This document shows, one piece after another, positions 27,201 through 35,704 of a DNA stretch of 64,000 bases. A program made the position numbers and the translations under genes. The stretch lies in assembly GCA_964561145.1 (NCBI GenBank), contig CAZLNZ010000007.1, positions 26,269 through 90,268 of the forward strand. The letters are read 5' to 3'. The notes below the pieces were generated by a model. That model did not search any database and was not told the origin of the DNA. It worked only from the letters and a program-made list of their open reading frames with translations. Each line of letters opens with the position of its first letter. The first letter of the stretch is position 1. This DNA is from RUG14300 sp964561145 (lineage in GTDB: Bacteria > Bacillota > Clostridia > Christensenellales > CAG-1252).

Positions 27201-27790
27201 CGCAACGTCCATCAATCGATGTATTGACCGGTGTTATTAAGAATAACATTCCTACACGTATAGCTTTTACAATGGGTGATGCCGTTGGTAGTAAGGTTGT
27301 ATTGGATAGAGGCGGAGCGGAGAAACTGTACGGAAAAGGTGATATGTTGTTCTCTAGTCCTGACTATCCCGACTTTGTCAGATTGCAAGCACCTTTCCTC
27401 GATGAGTCGGAGGTTACAGAGATTACAGATTACGTTAAGGCAAATAACGACTGTGACTTCGATGAAGATTTAAGAGCTAAAATCTTTGAATCGAATGACC
27501 AGACCGATCCTTTATACGAAAGCGATTATGTTGCAGGGAGTGATAACTCACAGCAAGATACCCTTTTCTCAAAGGCTGTTAGGTTTGCTGTTTCACAAGG
27601 AGTTATAAGTATATCAAAGATACAAAGACAATATAGAATCGGATTTACAAGAGCCGCTTATATATTTGATGAAATGGTAAAGAGAGGAATTGTAGACGAA
27701 GCAGTTCCCGGTAGTAGTAAGCCAAGAGCGGTACTTATCGGGGAAGCGGATTTACCCTCTGTACTAGGAGATTTAGATGAACAAGATTAA
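24218..27790 (+). CDS. ftsK: FtsK/SpoIIIE-family DNA translocase with long linker
   Basis: A membrane-anchored DNA pump that clears chromosome ends from the septum. At 1190 residues it is longer than SpoIIIE (about 790). Four membrane segments fall in residues 30-190. A long low-complexity linker rich in Asn, Ser, Pro and Glu follows (about 210-700), then the motor. Walker A is GTTGSGKS (849-856), Walker B is VVIIDELADLML, and the C-terminal winged-helix gamma domain begins near FSKAVRFAVSQG. The linker holds three copies of a short motif, A(S/E)D(I/V)LF, at 272, 338 and 364. The end overlaps rimO by 14 bases. Confidence 0.94.
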   Translation: MNNYDRMHRGEPKPRLPENKARKVVNKRRKRALRIVESVLSVAFLFILLILFDVFGTDAANALYGVFGVAAIPYSMVGILVCILLFFGAKPKRLKPSTVVYIIFLSVILVCFLQTITTGSVYNSLEEISYSAYLKGCFNTGRNNAGGYLYGIIAYPFLQMGAITSTCILAVLFFGVLLFAFRSFFFIEKNEVENVEEAGLYVEDILEKTKSKKNKGVDINLSFPNDTIPDPEEEEIEEAEINYADSSLNSATGAIRRMLEAETDEKNRARMASDVLFMSDEAFKSFKQPDPIPEDLPVKTGERAPTQPAFGDSFDVKEVTVNNFAARLREGKLDGQAASDILFGEDATLGRVNKPISGDRRSLAEDILFGEEVKTSYASPRYTVPLSASDSAVSSAKRDDSSKGFEMGGREIEFPPYMGTGYSPSSPSNNIGATPINTDSSNTLPNNEVPNNSTPSRDFSIPASPIYDARAVSSKQDYTPRVEPSINANSGSDRRYEGPVENKRGGFAYSRPNDYTNQPTEENTSNMPDESSRVIGNSKLYEHQISTSENQYFSASLEQTDYSSHSAENQGQANTTNPMENSASANDASSSTYDRTARSSSPDENITPENAYAYEPEINDEMEEYKPRQMFRPDDIDEKPENDNQIPQPQTGFVARKVEPIIEEEPVVPEKKEAEKPQQNPTLNKKPSWQKVKKPLRPYAFPPLSLLKDYMPPIDTIDYEDFYNRIEQAFASYDLKCRVIGHTKGATYTQYALKFADGVVFRKVASLENDIKRKLCVDKAISIVNSVKGMDAIGLETVNSTRERVGLKQYITHSVFKKDKKLYFMLGVNVYKESYFCNILEAPHLLIAGTTGSGKSICINTIICSIIYNYSPDYVKFVLVDPKSVELSAFAEIPHNLLGCPVITADDCIKALEAVIEEMERRYALMNLAQCKQLTTYNDYLKANGQQPLPYIVVIIDELADLMLSSKKNAPELEKRISKLTAKSRAAGIHLIIATQRPSIDVLTGVIKNNIPTRIAFTMGDAVGSKVVLDRGGAEKLYGKGDMLFSSPDYPDFVRLQAPFLDESEVTEITDYVKANNDCDFDEDLRAKIFESNDQTDPLYESDYVAGSDNSQQDTLFSKAVRFAVSQGVISISKIQRQYRIGFTRAAYIFDEMVKRGIVDEAVPGSSKPRAVLIGEADLPSVLGDLDEQD

Positions 27791-29075
27791 AGTTGGTTTG
27801 ATAAGCTTAGGCTGTGATAAGAATAAAGTCGAAAGCGAATATATGTTGCACCTTATTGCACAAGATCACGAGCTTGTTACCGACGTTTCGGAAGCCGACG
27901 TTGTGGTTATCAACACGTGTGCTTTTATCGAAAGCGCGGTTAAGGAATCAATCGATACTATAATGGATATTTCAAGCCTTGGTCCAAAGGTTATCGTAAC
28001 CGGTTGTCTTCCAATGAGGTACAGAAATTCCGATTTTCTCGATTTACTGCCCGAAGTGTCCGCTTTTTTGGACAATCAACACTATACAAAGATATCTGAA
28101 GTGGTGTATAATGTATATGACGGCGAGAGAAAGGTATTTAAAAACCAAGGGCTCAAAAGTCCATATTGTGGTGAAAGACTTCTTTCCTCTAATTCCTCTT
28201 ATGCATATTTAAGGATTGCAGACGGTTGTGATAATTGTTGTTCCTATTGTGCGATTCCCAAAATAAGAGGAGGGTACAGGGCTGTTGACAAGGAAAGTCT
28301 TGTCGGTGAAGCAAGATATCTAGTAGATAATTTCGGGATAAAGGAATTAATCTTGGTTGCACAAGATGTTTCAAGGTATAAGACTTCCTCTGATGATCTA
28401 CATTCGCTTCTAGACGAGCTTGAGAAAACTCCTGTCAAGAAAATTCGCCTCATGTACTGCTATCCGGAAGCCATCGACGAGAAGTTGGTTTCAAGATTAG
28501 CACAGGAGGATAAACTGGTACCTTATCTCGATATGCCTCTACAGCACATTGACAACAGAATCCTATCTCTAATGAACAGAAAATGTACGACGGAGCAGAT
28601 CTACGAGAAGATCGAGCTCCTTAAAAAGTACAATATCACTCTTAGATCTACTTTTATCGCAGGTTTTCCATCAGAGACTGAAGCAGAGTTTAATAGGCTT
28701 CTTTCCTTTATAGAGCAGGGCAATATTGATTATGCAGGCTTTTTCCATTTCTTTAGAGAGGAAGGAACCGTAGCTTATTCACTTGACGGACAATTGCCTA
28801 AGTCTATCAAGAATAAAAGGGCTCTTGCATTGGAAAAAGCACAATCGATTGTTACAAGAGACAATCATAAAAAGCTTATAAACACAATACAACAAGTTAC
28901 CTTCGATTACATAGATTACGAAAAAAACGAATTTGTCGGGCATACCGATAGAAATCACCCCGAAGTAGATACAAAGGTTTATTTTAAATCGAGTTTCCCT
29001 GTGGAACAAGGAGAGCAATACTCTGTTAAAATCAGTAAACTTCGCGGACTTGATTTAAAAGGAGAATGTGTATGA
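27777..29075 (+). CDS. rimO: Ribosomal protein S12 methylthiotransferase RimO
   Basis: A radical-SAM enzyme that methylthiolates an aspartate of ribosomal protein uS12. The N-terminal domain starts ISLGCDKNKVESEYM with the first of three auxiliary-cluster cysteines. The radical-SAM motif CxxxCxxC is C151, C155 and C158. The C-terminal TRAM domain ends at SVKISKLRGLDLKGE. Its 432 residues are normal. TAGGAG lies inside the end of ftsK, which it overlaps; its stop overlaps pgsA (ATGA). Confidence 0.95.
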   Translation: MNKIKVGLISLGCDKNKVESEYMLHLIAQDHELVTDVSEADVVVINTCAFIESAVKESIDTIMDISSLGPKVIVTGCLPMRYRNSDFLDLLPEVSAFLDNQHYTKISEVVYNVYDGERKVFKNQGLKSPYCGERLLSSNSSYAYLRIADGCDNCCSYCAIPKIRGGYRAVDKESLVGEARYLVDNFGIKELILVAQDVSRYKTSSDDLHSLLDELEKTPVKKIRLMYCYPEAIDEKLVSRLAQEDKLVPYLDMPLQHIDNRILSLMNRKCTTEQIYEKIELLKKYNITLRSTFIAGFPSETEAEFNRLLSFIEQGNIDYAGFFHFFREEGTVAYSLDGQLPKSIKNKRALALEKAQSIVTRDNHKKLINTIQQVTFDYIDYEKNEFVGHTDRNHPEVDTKVYFKSSFPVEQGEQYSVKISKLRGLDLKGECV

Positions 29076-29695
29076 CGTTAGCATCTAAAATAACGCTTGT
29101 TAGAATTATATTTGTACCTGTATTTATCGCATTAGCTGTAATAGAATTTCCCTATCATTTGCTTGTAGCTGCTATATTATATGTTATTCTTGGAATAACC
29201 GATATTGTGGACGGTAAATTGGCAAGAAGCACGCACACTGTAAGCAATCTTGGAAAGATTTTAGATCCTATTGCGGATAAAGCACTTTCTATATCGGCTC
29301 TTTTGATTTGTGCAATAATGGGTTTATTCTATTTCAAGGTTGTAACCTACATACTTGTTCCTATTATGATCATACGAGAACTTGCAATTAGTGTAATTAG
29401 ACTTGTAGCAAAGAAAAAGGGAACTGTATTTCAAGCAGATATATTTGGTAAAATGAAGACCATATTTACCAATATATCTATTCCCGTGACCTTTGTTGCA
29501 ACTTGTTTTAAAGATATTGAATGGTTTTACGTAACTTTCAATTGGATTGCAACGATTGTATTCTATATTTCCTTCGTTCTCTGTATTGTATCCGGGATTA
29601 GGTATGTGGCAATAAATCGAAAGGAAATCAAGGAGGCTTTTTCAAAAAACTCCAAAGGGATTGAGAATAATGACGCCGAGAATGGAAATGACTGA
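29072..29695 (+). CDS. pgsA: CDP-diacylglycerol-glycerol-3-phosphate phosphatidyltransferase
   Basis: Makes phosphatidylglycerophosphate in the membrane, the committed step to phosphatidylglycerol. The CDP-alcohol phosphotransferase motif D-G-A-R-G-D-D is visible in DIVDGKLARSTHTVSN and GKILDPIADKA. Several membrane segments span the 207 residues. I chose ATG at 29072, 7 bases after GGAG; the ATG at 29066 is too close to the ribosome site. It is placed pgsA-cinA-recA as in Bacillus. The end overlaps the cinA start. Confidence 0.93.
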   Translation: MTLASKITLVRIIFVPVFIALAVIEFPYHLLVAAILYVILGITDIVDGKLARSTHTVSNLGKILDPIADKALSISALLICAIMGLFYFKVVTYILVPIMIIRELAISVIRLVAKKKGTVFQADIFGKMKTIFTNISIPVTFVATCFKDIEWFYVTFNWIATIVFYISFVLCIVSGIRYVAINRKEIKEAFSKNSKGIENNDAENGND

Positions 29696-30224
29696 ATATA
29701 AAAAAGAAAGTGGTTATTACCTTGACGGGCATGAGCATAAAGACGGTTTTATTCTTGTTGACGAAATAAAGATAAACGAAGCTGTTGTAGCAATGCTTAA
29801 GGAAAAATCTCTTAAAATATCTGTTGTTGAAAGTCTTACCGGCGGTTTATTGTCTGATGCAATAGTAAAGGTTCCCGGGAGTTCTGCAGTATTTTATGAA
29901 GGGGTGGTTACATACTCTGAAAATGCGAAGGTGCAAAGAGTTGGTGTTTCACCTGAAACATTGGAGCAATTTGGTGCGGTTTCCTATGAAACAGCATATG
30001 AAATGTGCAAGGGCTTGAAAGGAACGGATGTTTCCGTTTCAACAACTGGTGTTGCAGGTCCGACTGGTGTTCCGCTTTGTAACGTTATCGGAAGAACTTA
30101 TATCGGAATTCGTATCGGAGAAGAGATTAGTGTGTATGAGTATACATTTAGCGGAGATAGAGAGGAAGTAAGAAGAAAAGCCGTAAACATGGCATTATAC
30201 GGTCTTTATGATTTAATTAAGTAA
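29670..30224 (+). CDS. cinA: CinA C-terminal domain protein (NMN amidase-like)
   Basis: A stand-alone CinA C-terminal domain (PncC-type), 184 residues. Full-length CinA also has an N-terminal MoaB-like domain that is missing here. Conserved stretches are SVVESLTGGLLSDAI, GSSAVFYEGVVTYSENAK and STTGVAGPTG. The family includes nicotinamide mononucleotide deamidases that recycle the pyridine nucleotide. ATG at 29670 lies 9 bases after AGGGA; TTG at 29661 and ATGs at 29682 and 29688 are alternatives. It is encoded directly before recA, the classical competence-damage position. Confidence 0.88.
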   Translation: MTPRMEMTEYKKESGYYLDGHEHKDGFILVDEIKINEAVVAMLKEKSLKISVVESLTGGLLSDAIVKVPGSSAVFYEGVVTYSENAKVQRVGVSPETLEQFGAVSYETAYEMCKGLKGTDVSVSTTGVAGPTGVPLCNVIGRTYIGIRIGEEISVYEYTFSGDREEVRRKAVNMALYGLYDLIK

Positions 30225-30245
30225 AAAAATATAAGGAGATAAAAA

Positions 30246-31289
30246 ATGGCTGAAAAGAAAACTAAACCCGAAGTAGACGAGGTTTCTGAAAAGGAAAAAG
30301 CATTGGAAAATGCACTAGCATTGATTGAAAAGAACTTTGGTAAAGGTGCAATAATGAAGCTTAAGGATGAATTTGTGTCCGACGTTGAGGTTATACCTAC
30401 AGGGTGCTTAAGTCTTGATATGGCTTTGGGAATCGGCGGAGTTCCAAGAGGAAGAATTATCGAAGTCTACGGACCTGAAAGTTCGGGTAAGACAACGGTT
30501 TGCTTGCATATTATAGCAGAAGCTCAGAAGCTTGGCGGTACTGCGGCTTTCGTCGATGCCGAGCATGCATTAGATCCTCGCTATGCTCAAAGCTTAGGTG
30601 TTAAAATCGAGGACTTATATGTTTCTCAACCCGATAACGGTGAACAAGCTTTGGATATCGTCGAAGCGTTGGTAAGATCGGGAGCTATCGATATAATCGT
30701 AGTCGATTCGGTTGCCGCTCTTACTCCAAAAGCGGAAATCGAAGGTGATATGGCTGCAAACCACGTAGGTTTACAAGCAAGATTAATGTCACAAGCCTTA
30801 AGAAAACTTACCGCCATTATATCTAAGACAAAAACCTGTTTGATTTTTATTAATCAATTACGTGAGAAGGTTGGTTTGGTTTTCGGAAATCCCGAAGTAA
30901 CCCCGGGTGGAAAAGCATTGAAATTCTATTGCAGTGTCAGAATGGATGTTAGAAAGAAGGATGCAATCAAGGATGGTGGTGATGTTGTTGGAAATAAGAC
31001 CGCAATCAAGGTTGTAAAGAACAAAATGGCACCTCCGTTTAGAACTGCAGAGTTTGATATTATATATGGAAAGGGTATATCCAAAGAGGGTAACATTGTA
31101 GATCTTGCCGTAGCTAACGGAATATTTAAAAAGAGCGGAAGCTGGTTGAGCTATAACGATGAAAGAATAGGTCAAGGTAGGGATAAAGTCGTTCAATATC
31201 TAAAGGATAATCCTGAAATTGCTCAAGAGGTTGAGACCCTTGTTAAGGAAAGACTTGCAAAGGGTGCTCCTATTACAGAAGAGGAGTAA
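30246..31289 (+). CDS. recA: Recombinase RecA
   Basis: The DNA strand-exchange and SOS co-protease protein, 347 residues. Walker A is GPESSGKTT (76-84), Walker B is IIVVDSVAAL, and the L2 loop reads INQLREKVGLVFGNPEVTPG. The L2 loop differs from the textbook FGNPETTTGG in the last residues, but the fold is otherwise standard. TAAGGAG precedes the ATG. I found no LexA-type GAAC-N4-GTTC box upstream, so SOS control, if any, would act on a more distant promoter. A strong terminator follows. Confidence 0.98.
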   Translation: MAEKKTKPEVDEVSEKEKALENALALIEKNFGKGAIMKLKDEFVSDVEVIPTGCLSLDMALGIGGVPRGRIIEVYGPESSGKTTVCLHIIAEAQKLGGTAAFVDAEHALDPRYAQSLGVKIEDLYVSQPDNGEQALDIVEALVRSGAIDIIVVDSVAALTPKAEIEGDMAANHVGLQARLMSQALRKLTAIISKTKTCLIFINQLREKVGLVFGNPEVTPGGKALKFYCSVRMDVRKKDAIKDGGDVVGNKTAIKVVKNKMAPPFRTAEFDIIYGKGISKEGNIVDLAVANGIFKKSGSWLSYNDERIGQGRDKVVQYLKDNPEIAQEVETLVKERLAKGAPITEEE

Positions 31290-31321
31290 TATAAGTTTAA
31301 GAAGTACATATCTATGTAATG

Positions 31322-31361
31322 AAAGCAGATGTTGGGTTGATTCTCGAACGTCTGCTTTTTT
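31322..31361 (+). terminator. Intrinsic terminator after recA
   Basis: AAAGCAGATGTT pairs with AACGTCTGCTTT (one G-U pair) around a 13-base loop and runs into a T-tract. Confidence 0.9.
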
Positions 31362-31561
31362 ATACGAAGCTTAAACAATATAGTGATATTTACTTTATTC
31401 GTAACTGAATAATGGACAAAGCAAGGGATAAGATTTAGGACATTTACTTTTTGGATCGAATCGAAGGATAAAAAGGTGGAAGAAAACTGAAGTATTGTAA
31501 AAATATACCAAAAAAGTTTAATTTTTATTATTGTTATAGGGTCTTTTATAAAATACGGTTA
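31362..31561. other. Intergenic stretch without a visible gene
   Basis: Between the recA terminator and the rny promoter I see only AT-rich sequence with no supported open frame, repeat or RNA. With the terminator, promoter and leader it makes up the 421-base gap between recA and rny. Confidence 0.5.
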
Positions 31562-31590
31562 TTGACATTGGGTTAAAAATGGTTTATACT
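31562..31590 (+). promoter_or_regulatory. Promoter of rny
   Basis: TTGACA (31562-31567), a 17-base spacer and TATACT (31585-31590). The predicted start near 31597 gives a leader of about 114 bases. Confidence 0.88.
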
Positions 31591-31617
31591 ATATAAGGTA
31601 TATTTTAGCGTTATTCT

Positions 31618-31657
31618 CTTTTACGAAGGAGTTTTCGGTTTTTCCTTCGTTTAAAAG
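31618..31657 (+). promoter_or_regulatory. Stem-loop in the rny leader
   Basis: CTTTTACGAAGGA (31618-31630) pairs with TCCTTCGT and, after a two-base bulge, AAAAG (to 31657) around a 12-base loop. No T-run follows, so it is not a standard terminator. It may be a site of mRNA control, perhaps by RNase Y itself. Confidence 0.5.
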
Positions 31658-31710
31658 CCATTTATAATGCTTTGTTGCTAAAAGAAATCGAAATTTCAGG
31701 AGGTTATTTA

Positions 31711-33318
31711 ATGTTAAACAACGTAGTTTCGGCTATGTTGTCTGAGCTTCTTGCCCTTCCGGCATGGGGAACCGCTTTAATTGCGTTAGCGGCGGCTCTC
31801 GTTGGTGCAGGAATTAGTTTTTTGGGATATCATCTTTATGTAAAAAACAAGTTTAAGAGTGCTAAGGAAGAAGCTAGACGAATAGTTGACGAAGGCAGAG
31901 TTGAAGCCAAAACAATGAGAAAAGAGGCTTTGCTCGAAGCTAAAGAGGAACAGCTTAGGCTTCGCAATGATTTAGATAAGGAAATTCGTGAACGTAGAGC
32001 GGAAATCTCTCGTTCCGAGAATAGAATTTCTCAACGTGAAGAACAGCTAAACAGGAAGGAGGGCATGCTCGATCAAAAGAATTTGGAGGTCGATGCATAT
32101 AAACTTAAACTCCAAGGAAAGGAAAACGACTTGGCTAAAAGAGAGGAGGATATTGAAAAGAGAGCCTTATCCGTCTCTAGCGAACTCGAAAGGGTTGCTG
32201 GGTTAACCAAGGAGGATGCCAAGCGTGAATTGGCGGACAGCTTGATCGATGAGGTTAAGAGAGAGTCGGCACAAGAATGCCGAGAAATTGAGGCAAAGGC
32301 AAAAGACGAGGCTGAAAAGAAAGCTAAGGAAATCGTAGGACTTGCAATACAGAAATGTGCTGCAGATCACTCAAGCGAAGTAGCAGTATCTGTCGTTGCT
32401 ATCCCTAATGAGGATATGAAGGGCAGAATCATAGGAAGGGTTGGACGCAATATAAGAGCGTTAGAAAATGCTACGGGTGTTGATGTTATCATTGACGATA
32501 CTCCGGATGTGGTAACTCTCAGTGCTTTTGACCCCATAAGGCGTGAGGTTGCTAGATTATCTTTAGAAAGGTTGATTGCAGACGGACGTATTCATCCCGC
32601 AAGAATCGAGGAGGTCGTCGATAAGGTTAAGCTGGATTTAGATAACCAAATCAAAGAAGCCGGAGAGAATGCCGTGTTTGAAGCAGGTGTCTATAATCTT
32701 AATCCCGAGCTCGTCAAGATTTTAGGAAGATTGAAGTTCCGTACAAGTTACGGTCAAAACGTATTGCAACATTCACTTGAAGTTAGCTATCTTTCAGGTG
32801 TAATGGCTGCCGAGTTGGGCGTAGATGTCAAAATCGCAAAGAGAGCGGGCTTATTGCACGATATAGGAAAGGCTATTGATCGTGAGGTTGAAGGAACCCA
32901 CGTTTCGATAGGTGTTGACCTCTGTAAGAAGTTTAAAGAGAATCCTGCGGTTATCCATGCAATTCAAGCTCACCACGGTGATGTAGAGGCAAAGACGGTT
33001 GTAGCGATGATAGTACAAGCCGCAGATGCAATTTCAAGTGCAAGACCCGGAGCAAGAAGAGATTCGATAGACAACTATGTCAAACGTTTGGAAAGTATAG
33101 AGAATATAGCCAACTCCTTTGACGGTGTTGAATCGTCCTATGCCATTCAAGCTGGAAGGGAAATCAGAGTTATGGTTAAACCCGACCAAATTGATGACGG
33201 AAAAACCTATTTCCTATCGAAGGAAATAGCTCGCAAACTGGAACAAGAGCTTGAATACCCCGGACAAATAAAGGTCTGTGTTATAAGAGAGCTAAGAAGT
33301 GTTGAGTACGCAAAATAA
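31711..33318 (+). CDS. rny: Ribonuclease Y
   Basis: The membrane-anchored endoribonuclease that starts mRNA decay in Firmicutes, about 535 residues. An N-terminal membrane segment (about 14-42) is followed by a long coiled coil rich in Lys and Glu (about 45-210). A KH domain (NEDMKGRIIGRVGRNIRALE) and an HD domain with HDIGKAIDREVEGTH come next. I chose ATG at 31711, with AGGAGG 7 bases upstream; an in-frame TTG at 31672 would add 13 residues without a ribosome site. It stands alone on its own promoter and leader. Confidence 0.96.
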   Translation: MLNNVVSAMLSELLALPAWGTALIALAAALVGAGISFLGYHLYVKNKFKSAKEEARRIVDEGRVEAKTMRKEALLEAKEEQLRLRNDLDKEIRERRAEISRSENRISQREEQLNRKEGMLDQKNLEVDAYKLKLQGKENDLAKREEDIEKRALSVSSELERVAGLTKEDAKRELADSLIDEVKRESAQECREIEAKAKDEAEKKAKEIVGLAIQKCAADHSSEVAVSVVAIPNEDMKGRIIGRVGRNIRALENATGVDVIIDDTPDVVTLSAFDPIRREVARLSLERLIADGRIHPARIEEVVDKVKLDLDNQIKEAGENAVFEAGVYNLNPELVKILGRLKFRTSYGQNVLQHSLEVSYLSGVMAAELGVDVKIAKRAGLLHDIGKAIDREVEGTHVSIGVDLCKKFKENPAVIHAIQAHHGDVEAKTVVAMIVQAADAISSARPGARRDSIDNYVKRLESIENIANSFDGVESSYAIQAGREIRVMVKPDQIDDGKTYFLSKEIARKLEQELEYPGQIKVCVIRELRSVEYAK

Positions 33319-33331
33319 AAAAATAACTAAA

Positions 33332-33378
33332 CCGATAAAAATAAAAACGCTACAATGTAGCGTTTTTATTTTTATCGG
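33332..33378. terminator. Bidirectional terminator between rny and pncB
   Basis: Perfect 22-base arms (33332-33353 and 33357-33378) enclose an AAT loop. A-rich and T-rich segments on both sides let it stop both rny and the convergent pncB operon. Confidence 0.92.
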
Positions 33379-33416
33379 AGCCCGTGTGTCGATTCTTTTA
33401 GGCTCTTTGATAATAG

Positions 33417-34862
33417 TTAAAATTTGTTTTGGTGCTCCTTTAATAGTTGCATCTTAAGATCATAAAGCTTTTGCGATAGGTCGACCTTGAAAATGTGCGG
33501 ATTGGTTATTCTTGTGTATTGTGACCACATCTCACCGATACATTGCTCATGAAATTTGGCAATTTCTTTGAGCTTAGGAAATTGATACACGAGTTTACCG
33601 CTTAAAACGATTGGAACGGAGAGCTCTCTGATAAAATAGTTGACAACGGTTTTTTCCTTCCAAGGATTTTCGGGATCGAAAATTCTATACGGTTCACCGT
33701 TGGGGTTTTCCTCATCTTTGAGCATTATGAGGTCGGCAATAGCTTTTCCTGTTTCGTTATCATAAAATCTAACAACTTTTTTCAATCCCGGGTTCGTGAC
33801 CTTTGCTAAGGTATTGCTTATTTTAAGCTTTGGTACAAGAACACCGTGTTCCGATATTGCCGCAAGTTTATAAACACCGCCAAGTGCTGGGTTAGAGTAA
33901 CTGGTAATTAATTTTGTACCTATACCGTATGAATCGATCTTAGCTTCTTGTGCGTTGAGAGCCAAAAGAACGTTTTCGTCAATATCTCCGCTAGCACAGA
34001 TAATCGCATTTGGGAATCCTGCTTCGTCGAGCATTTCACGTGCTTTATTACAAAGATAAGCAAGGTCACCCGAGTCTATTCTTATACCCATCGGCTCATG
34101 CCCTGTTGCTCTTAGTTCCTTGAATACTTGTATTGCATTGGGGATACCGCAGTTAAGCGTATCATAAGTATCTACCAGAAGTAGGCATGAGTCGGGGAAG
34201 AGTTTAGCATAAGCTCTGAAGGCTGTTATTTCATCGGGGAAACTCATAACCCAGCTATGTGCATGTGTACCTGCAATAGGTACATCGAACATCTTTCCTG
34301 CAAGAACATTGCTTGTAGATGAGAATCCGCTGATCATAGCTGCTCTTGCACCGTAAATGCCCGCGTCAGGTCCTTGAGCTCTTCTTAATCCGAACTCCAT
34401 AACCTTAGCAGTTGTGTTTTGTACGATTTTACTTGCTTTGGTTGCAATCAAGGTTTGGTGGTTGATTATACAAAGAAGTGCTGTTTCAACGAATTGTGCT
34501 TGGAAAATCGGTGCTTTTACGGTCAAAATCGGCTCATAAGGATAAGCAATTTGTCCTTCAGGTATTGCATAAATGTCTCCGGTAAATTTGAATTCATACT
34601 GCAAATGATGCAAGAATTTTTCATCAAAAAGGTTCAATGATCTTAGATATTTGATATCGTCTTCATCAAACTTAATGTTAAGTACATATTCAATTGCTTG
34701 TTCTAAGCCTGCAACAACGGCATAGCTGATTTCAGTTGTTCCTCTAAAGAATAGATCGAATACGGCTTCTTTTCCCGAAAAATCGCTTTTATCGTAGCCG
34801 TACATCATTGTAAGTTCATATAAATCGGTAAGTAATGTTAAATTCCTTTTTGCGTTTTCCAT
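33417..34862 (-). CDS. pncB: Nicotinate phosphoribosyltransferase
   Basis: Converts nicotinate and PRPP to nicotinate mononucleotide in NAD salvage. The 481-residue protein begins TLLTDLYELTMMYGY and carries the family stretches FGLRRAQGPDAG, GTHAHSWVMSF, ATGHEPMGIRIDSGDLAYL and the GIGTKLITS phosphate site. The start overlaps the end of lgt by 25 bases, with GGAGG inside lgt, so it is the last gene of a galK-lgt-pncB operon. The CinA C-domain at 29670 belongs to the same pyridine-recycling theme, though not the same operon. Confidence 0.95.
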   Translation of the reverse strand: MENAKRNLTLLTDLYELTMMYGYDKSDFSGKEAVFDLFFRGTTEISYAVVAGLEQAIEYVLNIKFDEDDIKYLRSLNLFDEKFLHHLQYEFKFTGDIYAIPEGQIAYPYEPILTVKAPIFQAQFVETALLCIINHQTLIATKASKIVQNTTAKVMEFGLRRAQGPDAGIYGARAAMISGFSSTSNVLAGKMFDVPIAGTHAHSWVMSFPDEITAFRAYAKLFPDSCLLLVDTYDTLNCGIPNAIQVFKELRATGHEPMGIRIDSGDLAYLCNKAREMLDEAGFPNAIICASGDIDENVLLALNAQEAKIDSYGIGTKLITSYSNPALGGVYKLAAISEHGVLVPKLKISNTLAKVTNPGLKKVVRFYDNETGKAIADLIMLKDEENPNGEPYRIFDPENPWKEKTVVNYFIRELSVPIVLSGKLVYQFPKLKEIAKFHEQCIGEMWSQYTRITNPHIFKVDLSQKLYDLKMQLLKEHQNKF

Positions 34863-35701
34863 GATGAATCCTCCGGTTCAGTAGGTTTATCAATTAAATG
34901 AGAAGGAGTTTTTGTTTTGATTCGTCCAAAAGTAATAAGAGCGAAAATTACGAGGGCGATAGCCGCCACGATTCCGCAACCCAGTGTTCCTATGTGAATA
35001 CCGTTTTTAACTACTGCATCTTCCCTTAATAGTTCCATTATCGAACGAACAAGACAGTACCAGAACAAATAAAATGTTATCATTGCACCGTTCTTTTTAA
35101 TCTTTCTGGAAATTACTACGAGTAGGGCAAAGCCGATTAGGTTCAAAACCATTTCATAGAAGAAGGTTGCTTGGAACCATCTACCCCCTTCGTTTTCAAT
35201 TTGCACTGCAATAGGGAAGAATTGAAGGGCTTTATTTGTAATTTCCTTTCCATATAGTTCTTGGTTCATAAAGTTTCCCCATCTGCCGAGTGCTTGACCT
35301 AAAATCATTCCGGGGGAGAGCATATCCAAAACCTCTACAAATTTGAAATCTTTGTGAATTCTAAAGTTAATAAATGCACCCAAAGCACCTCCCGGTATAG
35401 CACCTAAGATACTTATACCGCCTTCTCTGATATCGAAGATATGGAGAAAGTCTTTAAAATCGTTAAGAGGGAAATATGACTTCGGGTGGAAGATAACATA
35501 TGCCAATCTTGCAAATAGTATCGCCATAGGTACGACCCAAAGAAAAAGGGATAAAACATAATCGGGATTACGTTTTCTTCTTTTACATTCAAAATAAGTG
35601 AAAATTGTTCCTGCAAGTATTGCACCTGTAATGATTATGCCATACCAATAAATTTCTAGAGAGCCGATTGTAAAGGCAACTCTATCTAATAAGATGTTCA
35701 T
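34838..35701 (-). CDS. lgt: Prolipoprotein diacylglyceryl transferase
   Basis: Transfers diacylglycerol from phosphatidylglycerol to the lipobox Cys of prelipoproteins, in the membrane. The Lgt signature GRWGNFMNQELYG is present, with the IRXGG-like REGGISILGA stretch before it. Six or seven membrane segments span 287 residues. Its lipid donor depends on pgsA, also in this window. AAGGAG precedes the ATG, and galK ends 3 bases upstream, so it is co-transcribed. Confidence 0.95.
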   Translation of the reverse strand: MNILLDRVAFTIGSLEIYWYGIIITGAILAGTIFTYFECKRRKRNPDYVLSLFLWVVPMAILFARLAYVIFHPKSYFPLNDFKDFLHIFDIREGGISILGAIPGGALGAFINFRIHKDFKFVEVLDMLSPGMILGQALGRWGNFMNQELYGKEITNKALQFFPIAVQIENEGGRWFQATFFYEMVLNLIGFALLVVISRKIKKNGAMITFYLFWYCLVRSIMELLREDAVVKNGIHIGTLGCGIVAAIALVIFALITFGRIKTKTPSHLIDKPTEPEDSSWKTQKGI

Positions 35702-35704
35702 ATA

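Noticed and set aside
31672..31710. Longer RNase Y from the TTG at 31672
   Set aside because: The extra residues would contain the AGGAGG that serves the ATG at 31711.
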